Positions 1 to 4,509 of a stretch of 6,304 bases of DNA are shown piece after piece. The stretch is from Methanobacterium sp. (GTDB taxonomy: Archaea; Methanobacteriota; Methanobacteria; Methanobacteriales; Methanobacteriaceae). Position 1 is the stretch's first letter. Each line of letters opens with the position of its first letter. The position numbers were made by a program, and so were the translations under genes. The DNA lies in assembly GCA_003162115.1 (NCBI GenBank), contig PMMV01000068.1, positions 18,460 to 24,763 of the forward strand. The letters are read 5' to 3'. The notes beneath the pieces were generated by a model. It made no database searches and was not told where the DNA came from. It worked only from the letters and a program-made list of their open reading frames with translations.

Positions 1-1
1 T

Positions 2-1063
2 GTTCATTTCGGAGCCACATCCAACGACATAATAGACACTTCCCAGTCATTATTATTCAAAGAATCCATTAAAATATTAAAGGGAAGATTAACCGAGCTC
101 ACAAAAACCGTGCTTGATCTGGCAGGAAAAAATAAGAATAATGTCTGTATAGGAAGAACCCATGGACAACATGCACTTCCAACTACATATGGAATGAAAT
201 TTGCATTATGGGCTGATGAACTTCACAGACAACTTAACCGGCTTGATGAATGTAGTGGAAGACTCTGTGTTGGAATGATGACTGGTGCCGTCGGAACCGC
301 TGCTGCTCTTGGAAAAGAAGGTTTGGCTGTCCACAAAAAAGTTTCTCAAATCCTTGGACTTAAACCTGTTTTAATATCAAACCAAATCGTTCAAAGGGAT
401 GCTCATTCTGAGTTCTTGATGGATCTTGCTAACATTGCCAGCACACTTGAAAAAATGGCCCTAGAAATTAGGAACCTTCAAAGAACTGAGATAAACGAAG
501 TAGGAGAAAGTTTCGACCCACAAAAGCAGGTTGGTTCAAGTACAATGCCTCATAAAATGAACCCTATTACTGCCGAACGAATATGTGGTATTTCACGAGT
601 TATAAGGGCGTATGTTGCTCCCGCACTTCAAAACAACCCATTATGGCATGAGAGGGATCTCACCAACTCATCGTGTGAAAGAATCATAATACCAGAATCT
701 TGCATGCTCACAGACTATATAATCAAACTCAGCCTGAAACTATTCAAAAACCTAACATTCAAACCTGAAAACATTGAAAGAAACTTGAATCTCAGTCATG
801 GACTAATAATGGCTGAAAGAGTGATGGCAGAACTTACAAGGAAAGGTGTAGGTAGACAAACTGCATATGCACTTGTAAGGGTATGTTCAATGGATGCTTA
901 TGAAAAAGGCCTTGGTTTGAAGGAAGTTATATCTTCAAGCAAAGAAATTACCATGTATCTTTCAGAAGATGAAATCGAAGAGATAATGGATCCCCATACC
1001 TATATAGGTTCTGCTGTCCAAATGGTGGAAAATGTATTGTCGGCTTCAAATAATTGGTTTTAA
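2..1063 (+). CDS. purB: Adenylosuccinate lyase PurB, 5'-truncated by window edge
   Basis: Adenylosuccinate lyase of the fumarase/aspartase superfamily. It releases fumarate from SAICAR (giving AICAR) and from adenylosuccinate (giving AMP) in cytosolic purine synthesis. The frame is open from base 2, so the GTG at 110 is internal: the codons before it read VHFGATSNDIIDTSQS, the conserved early family block. The TxGQHAxPTTYG block, with a catalytic histidine region, is at 158-193. The superfamily signature GSSTMPHKMNP, on the mobile catalytic-serine loop, is at 533-565, preceded by TEINEVGESF. The 353 visible residues compare with about 450 for the family, so roughly the first 90-100 residues lie outside the window. 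The reading frame is intact to the TAA at 1061. A hairpin and T-tract follow directly, so this is probably the end of a transcript. Identification is secure; upstream context is unseen. Confidence 0.96.
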   Translation, partial: VHFGATSNDIIDTSQSLLFKESIKILKGRLTELTKTVLDLAGKNKNNVCIGRTHGQHALPTTYGMKFALWADELHRQLNRLDECSGRLCVGMMTGAVGTAAALGKEGLAVHKKVSQILGLKPVLISNQIVQRDAHSEFLMDLANIASTLEKMALEIRNLQRTEINEVGESFDPQKQVGSSTMPHKMNPITAERICGISRVIRAYVAPALQNNPLWHERDLTNSSCERIIIPESCMLTDYIIKLSLKLFKNLTFKPENIERNLNLSHGLIMAERVMAELTRKGVGRQTAYALVRVCSMDAYEKGLGLKEVISSSKEITMYLSEDEIEEIMDPHTYIGSAVQMVENVLSASNNWF

Positions 1064-1107
1064 AATTCAAGATCTTAATTTGAATTTTAATAAAATTGAT
1101 TTTTTTT
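1060..1107 (+). terminator. purB terminator: hairpin plus T8 tract
   Basis: An 11-bp inverted repeat (arms 1060-1070 and 1080-1090, core AAAATTCAA/TTGAATTTT) begins at the purB stop codon. It is followed by eight consecutive T at 1100-1107. Archaeal RNA polymerase terminates mainly on T-tracts in the non-template strand, so the T8 run is probably the active part and the stem may stabilise the 3' end. Confidence 0.6.
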
Positions 1108-1240
1108 ATTTTATATAGGTTGTTAATTCAGTAAATCGAAATAATATCCTTTTTAATATTTCTTGACAATTACTCTATTTAATTTCAGGATTAATTTTAT
1201 CACAAAAATTTAGGTTTTTTTTAAAAATCGTTTTTTTAAA

Positions 1241-1262
1241 CCATAAATTACTTAATTTATGG
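1241..1262. repeat. 22-bp interrupted palindrome
   Basis: The arms CCATAAATTA (1241-1250) and TAATTTATGG (1253-1262) are perfect reverse complements separated by CT. The element lies about 65 bp upstream of the proposed TATA box of the following gene. It could be a binding site for a dimeric regulator. A 2-nt spacer makes it a poor RNA hairpin unless inner pairs open. No partner regulator is encoded nearby. Confidence 0.55.
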
Positions 1263-1326
1263 CAAATTTCTATATTCTGTTTAAATTCATTTTATTGACA
1301 TATTGTACATGATATTGACCATAAAA

Positions 1327-1341
1327 CGAAAATTTAATATA
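1327..1341 (+). promoter_or_regulatory. BRE/TATA promoter of the triple-repeat membrane protein gene
   Basis: CGAAAA (1327-1332) followed by TTTAATATA (1333-1341) resembles the archaeal BRE plus TATA-box pattern. Usual archaeal spacing puts the transcript start near 1362, giving a leader of roughly 27 nt that contains the strong AGGAGGTGA ribosome-binding site. The start position is inferred from spacing only. Confidence 0.6.
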
Positions 1342-1389
1342 GAGTAGGTAATAGAAAAAGGATTATAAATAGTAAAAGGAGGTGAAAAA

Positions 1390-2307
1390 ATGGTCGAAGT
1401 TAAAGAAATAAAATCTATTGAACTAGTGCCTTTCACACTGATGACATCTTCGATTGGTGCCATTCTGGCTCTTATATACGCAATAATACTATTAATTACC
1501 CTGGGAGCATTAGCAGCATTTATACCAACAGCAGGATTGATATTTGCAAGCCTAGGTATTTCTATGATAGTTCTCTACCCCATTGGAACCTTCCTTGTCT
1601 ACATTACTTTATCGTTTGTAACCGCTCTCATTTATAACATGCTTGTACCGAGACTCGGCGGTATAAAATTAGGACTAGAAGGAGACGAAGTTAGATCAGT
1701 ACCTGTTGTATCCTTTGCACTAATAATGGCAGGTGTTGCAGCAGTATGGGCATTCATAATAGGACTTTTACTTGCAGCACTTATAGTACCAGTGACAACA
1801 TTAGTAAGCACAATAATTCCACTTGTATCTAGTATAGCAGCTAACGCAACAAACCTAACCCCTGCAACTCTTCCTACAGGATCAGTTGTTGGAACAGGAG
1901 GCGTAGTTATTGCCGTGTTATTAATCATTGCCTTGCCGATTTTGGTATTCGTATTTGGTTTCATTGGACACGCCCTTGCAGCAATATTCTACAACTTTAT
2001 CATACCTAGAGTAGGTGGAGTCAAATTATTATTTGCGCCAGCAGGAACAAACCACGAAATAACATCTATACCAGTAGTAGCAGCATCACTAGCTCTAGCT
2101 TCAGTTGCAGTCATATTTGGTATTATATACGGCATAATTGGCCTCATAAATGGACTTGCTGCTGGAAATGCTTCGATGGGAGTTGGAAGCCTAATAGGGA
2201 ACATAATCGGATCCTTTATTGGGACCTTCATAATGGTTGCACTTATAACCATATTCTACAACTTCCTAGCACCAAGAATTGGCGGAGTACAGTTAGGACT
2301 TAAATAA
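1390..2307 (+). CDS. Six-helix membrane protein with three internal repeats (DUF3566-like pattern), function unknown
   Basis: A 305-residue, very hydrophobic integral membrane protein that I cannot assign a function. The start is well fixed: AGGAGGTGA (1377-1385) lies 4 nt before the ATG. Three repeats are visible at residues 6-96, 100-215 and 223-304. Each opens with a short polar strand (EIKSIELVPF, EVRSVPVVSF, EITSIPVVAA), continues with two predicted helices (about 18-46/55-83, 105-137/170-202, 228-257/265-291), and closes with IYNMLVPRLGGIKL, FYNFIIPRVGGVKL or FYNFLAPRIGGVQL. The middle repeat is longer, with a Thr/Pro/Asn-rich helix connection (about 138-170). The closing YN-x-GG-x-L pattern recalls DUF3566-type transmembrane domains, but that link is from memory and unproven. 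No signal peptide, enzyme motif or soluble domain is visible. The gene stands alone, with its own promoter and terminator. Pore, scaffold or membrane-organising roles would be guesses. Confidence 0.85.
   Translation: MVEVKEIKSIELVPFTLMTSSIGAILALIYAIILLITLGALAAFIPTAGLIFASLGISMIVLYPIGTFLVYITLSFVTALIYNMLVPRLGGIKLGLEGDEVRSVPVVSFALIMAGVAAVWAFIIGLLLAALIVPVTTLVSTIIPLVSSIAANATNLTPATLPTGSVVGTGGVVIAVLLIIALPILVFVFGFIGHALAAIFYNFIIPRVGGVKLLFAPAGTNHEITSIPVVAASLALASVAVIFGIIYGIIGLINGLAAGNASMGVGSLIGNIIGSFIGTFIMVALITIFYNFLAPRIGGVQLGLK
1405..1677 (+). repeat. Internal protein repeat 1 of 3
   Basis: Encodes residues 6-96 of the membrane protein: opening EIKSIELVPF, two hydrophobic helices, closing IYNMLVPRLGGIKL. 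It matches the other two repeats at the opening strand and the closing YN/PR/GG positions. The helices in between are conserved only in hydrophobic character. Confidence 0.7.
1687..2034 (+). repeat. Internal protein repeat 2 of 3 (expanded)
   Basis: Encodes residues 100-215: opening EVRSVPVVSF, closing FYNFIIPRVGGVKL. It is about 25-35 residues longer than the other two, because of a Thr/Pro/Asn-rich connection between its two helices. That connection may face outward. Confidence 0.7.
2056..2301 (+). repeat. Internal protein repeat 3 of 3
   Basis: Encodes residues 223-304: opening EITSIPVVAA, closing FYNFLAPRIGGVQL. It is the shortest copy, with a Gly/Asn/Ser-rich helix connection. It ends at the C-terminus, so the protein has no tail beyond the last repeat. 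Confidence 0.7.
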
Positions 2308-2340
2308 AGGTTAAAACCTTTATTTTTCCATATTTTTTTT
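2302..2340 (+). terminator. Terminator hairpin overlapping the stop codon, plus T-tract
   Basis: Arms AAATAAAGGT (2302-2311) and ACCTTTATTT (2316-2325) pair perfectly over 10 bp with a 4-nt loop. The left arm contains the last Lys codon and the TAA stop. The right arm runs into T5, and a T8 tract follows at 2333-2340. It probably ends the transcript of the triple-repeat protein gene. Confidence 0.7.
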
Positions 2341-2343
2341 GAA
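2330..2343. repeat. T-tract direct repeat, copy 1
   Basis: The 14-mer ATATTTTTTTTGAA occurs here and again, identically, at 2387-2400. Both copies lie in the gap between the membrane protein and the dehydratase subunit genes. They may be tandem termination signals. In such AT-rich DNA a chance match is possible. Confidence 0.5.
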
Positions 2344-2386
2344 TAAATTTTATCCCAAATTGAGATTGAAATCAATTAAAAATTGA

Positions 2387-2400
2387 ATATTTTTTTTGAA
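2387..2400. repeat. T-tract direct repeat, copy 2
   Basis: Identical to the 14-mer at 2330-2343, about 57 bp downstream. Its T8 run could be a back-up terminator for read-through just before the next gene's promoter. Confidence 0.5.
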
Positions 2401-2405
2401 AATTC

Positions 2406-2415
2406 GGTTTAAGTA
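2406..2415 (+). promoter_or_regulatory. Possible TATA box of the dehydratase small-subunit gene
   Basis: The TTTAAGTA-like element at 2408-2415 would place the transcript start near 2436 by normal archaeal spacing. That fits either a nearly leaderless transcript beginning at the ATG at 2439 or a leader of about 26 nt before the ATG at 2463. The match to consensus is weak. Confidence 0.3.
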
Positions 2416-2462
2416 ATTTTTAATCTGAAAAAATTTTTATGTCAACAAATGAAAGTGTAACT

Positions 2463-2873
2463 ATGGAATCAAAAATAATAAAATGCAGGAAAATCTCAAA
2501 AGGTTACGCAGAAGGTGAAGTTATATTAACAAAAGATCCATTAAGCTTCCTTGGTGGAGTTAATCCTGATAATGGTGTTGTAATAGATTCGAAACATGAA
2601 CTTTACGGCAGGAATATGACAGGGAAAGTACTTGTTATACCTTCAGGGAAGGGATCTACTGTAGGTTCGTATGTCTTGTTTCAAATGGCTAAAAATAAAA
2701 CAGCACCGCGGGCAATTGTGGCAATTGAAGCCGAGCCAATAATTGCTACAGGGGCAATAATGGCCGGAATCCCCATGGTTGACCGACCAGAAGCTAAAAT
2801 TTTAAATATTCTCCACAATGGAGATCAAGTTGTTGTAGATGCAGATTCTGGCTTTTTGAAGATACTGAGCTAA
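2463..2873 (+). CDS. Phosphomevalonate dehydratase small subunit (aconitase X swivel domain, DUF126)
   Basis: Small subunit of the aconitase X family, cytosolic. In archaea the two-subunit enzyme dehydrates (R)-5-phosphomevalonate to trans-anhydromevalonate 5-phosphate, in the archaeal mevalonate route to isoprenoid ether lipids. Family features seen: the opening [16 protein letters not shown], then [16 protein letters not shown], the block [13 protein letters not shown] (containing the conserved serine region of the swivel domain), then [27 protein letters not shown]. The start at 2463 gives 136 residues, near the family's usual length, and begins just before the conserved block. An in-frame ATG at 2439 adds eight polar residues (MSTNESVT) and cannot be excluded; neither start has a strong ribosome-binding site. 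The large subunit, which carries the iron-sulfur cluster, is not in this window and not adjacent downstream, where the next genes converge. Family is confident; the substrate rests on archaeal precedent. Confidence 0.88.
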   Translation: MESKIIKCRKISKGYAEGEVILTKDPLSFLGGVNPDNGVVIDSKHELYGRNMTGKVLVIPSGKGSTVGSYVLFQMAKNKTAPRAIVAIEAEPIIATGAIMAGIPMVDRPEAKILNILHNGDQVVVDADSGFLKILS

Positions 2874-2891
2874 ATAAAAATAGGTTTTATT
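2873..2891. terminator. Possible bidirectional terminator between convergent genes
   Basis: A short inverted repeat, AATAAAA (2873-2879) and TTTTATT (2885-2891), sits at the stop codon of the dehydratase subunit gene. It is about 55 bp beyond the stop of the convergent membrane protein gene. The stem is only 7 A/T pairs. Each strand carries a short T-run (TTTT on +, TTTTT on -), so it could serve both transcripts weakly. Confidence 0.35.
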
Positions 2892-2944
2892 AAATAACAG
2901 AAGCTAGATATCCATCAAAGATTCAATCTACATAATGTACTGGA

Positions 2945-3376
2945 TTAATCAAATTCCATCCTTAATGATTCTTTTTCCCTTACTGAAAGCCCTATAACTC
3001 CCCCAATCGCTCCGAATACCCCACCAATAATCACTGCAACAAAAGTGATAAACAGACCTGTAATAAGGGTAATTGTACCTACAACAGCCCCTATCTGTGT
3101 AAATATCAACCCTATAACAGCACTTAAAGCTCCGAATCCCAAAATGAAAATTAATCCAATTATAAGACCCCCAATTACTCCAGATACCGCACCATCAGCT
3201 GCTCCGTCTGTTGGATTTCCACCACGGTATCCTAAATTCTCTTGGGCAAGATAAGTAGCTAAGAATCCCCCTATTACAGGACCTAAAAAGAAGAGTGGGA
3301 ACAGAATAAGCGTTAAAACCATGGTTAAAACTGCATTTACCAGTGCTCCAATCCCAATAGCCTTCCAATCAGTCAT
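2945..3376 (-). CDS. DUF5518-like four-helix membrane protein, copy A
   Basis: A 143-residue integral membrane protein with no known function. The start ATG is supported by AAAGGTGA (3381-3388), 4 nt upstream. It begins MTDWKAIGIG, matching the [10 protein letters not shown] start of copy C. Predicted membrane spans are near residues 6-26, 30-45, 62-92 and 98-130, with a charged tail (SVREKESLRMEFD). The loop ENLGYRGGNPTDGAADGAVSG (43-66, approximately) is the family's Gly-rich, acidic connection before helix 3, equivalent to [15 protein letters not shown] in copy C. Many Gly/Ala residues suggest tight helix packing. It starts 20 bp after the middle copy's stop, so it is probably the last gene of a co-transcribed trio. 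DUF5518 assignment is by pattern, from memory. Confidence 0.8.
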   Translation of the reverse strand: MTDWKAIGIGALVNAVLTMVLTLILFPLFFLGPVIGGFLATYLAQENLGYRGGNPTDGAADGAVSGVIGGLIIGLIFILGFGALSAVIGLIFTQIGAVVGTITLITGLFITFVAVIIGGVFGAIGGVIGLSVREKESLRMEFD

Positions 3377-3396
3377 ATAATCACCTTTATTCCTAA

Positions 3397-3807
3397 TTAT
3401 TTAGGTTGATCTTCCAGTTCCATATCAGATCTTCTATTAGATTTCCCGTATTTTACATAGATCAAGGTTCCAACCACCCCTCCAAGTGCGCCTATAATAA
3501 TGTAACCACCAATCAGCACTAGAGCAAAATAAATTAAAATTCTTGCTACAATTGCTGAATAACCAGATAAAAAATATGTAATTAAAATCTGGGCTATTCC
3601 TGTGAATATTCCAACTAATATTCCATGAAGTGCCGATTCAACGACTTTCAACTGGGTCTTCTTGTTTGCCCAATATCCTGTAACCATTGATCCTATTAGT
3701 ACTGCAAATAATAATCCTATACCAGGTAATACTTTTTCATTTCCCAACAAGAAAACTAATATTATTGATACTATAAATCCTATAATTACCGATTTTTGAT
3801 CTATCAT
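3397..3807 (-). CDS. DUF5518-like four-helix membrane protein, copy B (divergent)
   Basis: A 136-residue membrane protein, the most divergent of three neighbouring paralogues. It opens MIDQKSVIIGFIVSII, comparable to [16 protein letters not shown] in copy C, but lacks the Trp at position 4. Spans are near residues 6-21, 27-47, 57-80 and 86-118. The conserved connection is changed: ANKKTQLKVVESALHGILVG replaces the Gly/Asp-rich loop, giving a basic rather than acidic turn. The tail (KYGKSNRRSDMELEDQPK) is highly charged and cytosolic if the N-terminus is inside. The ribosome-binding site is weak (GGAAG about 8 nt before the ATG). A gap of about 80 bp separates it from copy C upstream, and 20 bp from copy A downstream. 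Function unknown. Confidence 0.78.
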   Translation of the reverse strand: MIDQKSVIIGFIVSIILVFLLGNEKVLPGIGLLFAVLIGSMVTGYWANKKTQLKVVESALHGILVGIFTGIAQILITYFLSGYSAIVARILIYFALVLIGGYIIIGALGGVVGTLIYVKYGKSNRRSDMELEDQPK

Positions 3808-3826
3808 GTTTTTTCTTCCTAATTTT

Positions 3827-3838
3827 ACAATTAATTGT
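3827..3838. repeat. 12-bp palindrome upstream of copy B
   Basis: ACAATTAATTGT is a perfect palindrome about 20 bp before the copy B start. A related shorter palindrome, ACAATTGT, occurs in the same gap (about 3864-3871), and both are preceded by TTT on the + strand. They might be operator half-sites for a local promoter. Short AT palindromes also arise by chance here. Confidence 0.4.
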
Positions 3839-3887
3839 TGATTATTTAATATTAAGTTACTTTACAATTGTTTTGACTAATTTATAT

Positions 3888-4277
3888 TTATTGACCCTTA
3901 TGCTCAACAACTTCTACTAAGGGTTCATCTTTAACAATTGATCCTATAGCTCCACCTAATGCCATGATCAACATCACACCTACAAATCCTACAAAAATAA
4001 ATAATGATGTTATTGTAGCTGCAGCAAAGCCTATAATACCCAATATTAATGTTCCAGCAATTAGAAGGAGTAATGAAAGTACTATTGCTCCAAAAACACC
4101 TGCAAATCCGGCATTAACTGCCCCGTTTATTGCATCTCCGCCAACCAGGTAACCTACAACCATGCCTGCTAAAAGTAGACCCAATATTCCTCCCCAAACA
4201 GGGATAATAATAGCAAATATACCTCCAAAAATAATTGAAAGGATAAATCCAAGTATTATAGCTCCCCAGTCAACCAT
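3888..4277 (-). CDS. DUF5518-like four-helix membrane protein, copy C (start corrected to 4277)
   Basis: A 129-residue integral membrane protein of unknown function. A longer reading with an ATG at 4295 (MKRRSY extension) is possible, but the strong ribosome-binding site AAGGAGGAGT (4282-4291) lies inside that extension. The AGG-Arg codons are the ribosome-binding site itself, so translation should begin at [10 protein letters not shown]. Spans are near residues 5-25, 29-45, 52-73 and 76-115. The loop [15 protein letters not shown] between spans 2 and 3 matches the family pattern, and the short tail is acidic/polar ([15 protein letters not shown]). It is the first gene of the minus-strand trio and has the best promoter and ribosome-binding site. 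No T-tract follows its stop, so read-through into copy B is likely. Confidence 0.82.
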   Translation of the reverse strand: MVDWGAIILGFILSIIFGGIFAIIIPVWGGILGLLLAGMVVGYLVGGDAINGAVNAGFAGVFGAIVLSLLLLIAGTLILGIIGFAAATITSLFIFVGFVGVMLIMALGGAIGSIVKDEPLVEVVEHKGQ

Positions 4278-4281
4278 ATAA

Positions 4282-4291
4282 CTCCTCCTTT
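4282..4291 (-). promoter_or_regulatory. Strong ribosome-binding site that sets the copy C start
   Basis: Read on the minus strand, AAGGAGGAGT ends 4 nt before the ATG at 4277. Its position rules against the in-frame upstream ATG at 4295, which would have no ribosome-binding site of its own and would encode it as MKRRSY. Confidence 0.75.
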
Positions 4292-4292
4292 T

Positions 4293-4309
4293 CATCTAAA
4301 TTTTAGATG
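4293..4309. repeat. 17-bp palindrome in the leader of copy C
   Basis: The arms CATCTAAA (4293-4300) and TTTAGATG (4302-4309) are perfect reverse complements around one central base. The element directly abuts the ribosome-binding site of copy C. It could be an operator bound as DNA. It would need to open its centre to form an RNA stem, which could then influence access to the ribosome-binding site. Confidence 0.55.
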
Positions 4310-4350
4310 GAATTATTCGTTATCATTACAAATCTGTTATTTCTTTTATT

Positions 4351-4362
4351 ATGTTATAAAAC
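4351..4362 (-). promoter_or_regulatory. Candidate TATA box for the three-gene membrane protein unit
   Basis: On the minus strand the sequence reads GTTTTATAACAT, a reasonable TATA box. Normal spacing predicts a transcript start near 4330 and a leader of about 50 nt that includes the 17-bp palindrome. Other AT-rich candidates exist nearby, so this is tentative. Confidence 0.4.
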
Positions 4363-4456
4363 ATTTTAATTTTTTTAATTTTACAAAAATTAATATTTCC
4401 GATTTAATTCTTATCAATATAATTAGAGTAATTTATTTTAACAATAAATAAGAACT

Positions 4457-4507
4457 AAAAATAATATAATAATAATTGTTAAAAAATTGGAAATTAAGGA
4501 CGGTGGG
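4457..4507 (+). promoter_or_regulatory. Promoter/ribosome-binding region of the amidohydrolase gene
   Basis: The AT-rich stretch AAATAATATAATAATAATTG (from about 4458) offers a TATA-like element whose transcript start would fall near 4490. AAGGACGGTGGG (4496-4507) follows, a fair ribosome-binding site just before the ATG at 4510. The exact TATA box is ambiguous because most of this intergenic region is A and T. The rest of the divergent gap (4310-4456) shows no gene. Confidence 0.35.
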
Positions 4508-4509
4508 AT

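Larger units (their letters stand above)
1108..1389. other. AT-rich intergenic region upstream of the triple-repeat membrane protein
   Basis: No convincing gene or RNA is visible on either strand. The stretch is very AT-rich with several A and T runs. It holds an interrupted palindrome at 1241-1262, a BRE/TATA-like element at 1327-1341 and the ribosome-binding site AGGAGGTGA at 1377-1385. Everything before about 1320 is unexplained and is long for a simple archaeal promoter. Confidence 0.5.

Noticed and set aside
110..1063. purB starting at the GTG at 110
   Set aside because: The frame is open back to base 2 and encodes conserved family sequence (VHFGATSNDIIDTSQS), so 110 is internal and the real start lies outside the window.
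1064..1389. A box C/D or other small RNA in the long gap after purB
   Set aside because: I found no convincing paired C and D boxes or G/C-rich stable fold; in hyperthermophile or AT-rich archaea structured RNAs usually stand out by GC content, and nothing does here.
1632..2252. Minus-strand open frames of 110 and 87 codons opposite the triple-repeat membrane protein
   Set aside because: They are antisense shadows, rich in Thr/Pro/Ile as expected from the reverse complement of hydrophobic codons, with no ribosome-binding site and no recognisable domain.
3045..4152. Plus-strand frames of 69 and 62 codons opposite the minus-strand membrane proteins
   Set aside because: They are shadows of the membrane protein genes, Pro/Asn-rich without family features and without promoters or ribosome-binding sites.
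1390..4277. A defence or toxin-antitoxin system formed by the small membrane proteins
   Set aside because: No nuclease, protease, nucleotide-binding or toxin motif is visible; the proteins resemble widespread small archaeal membrane families with no effector partner.
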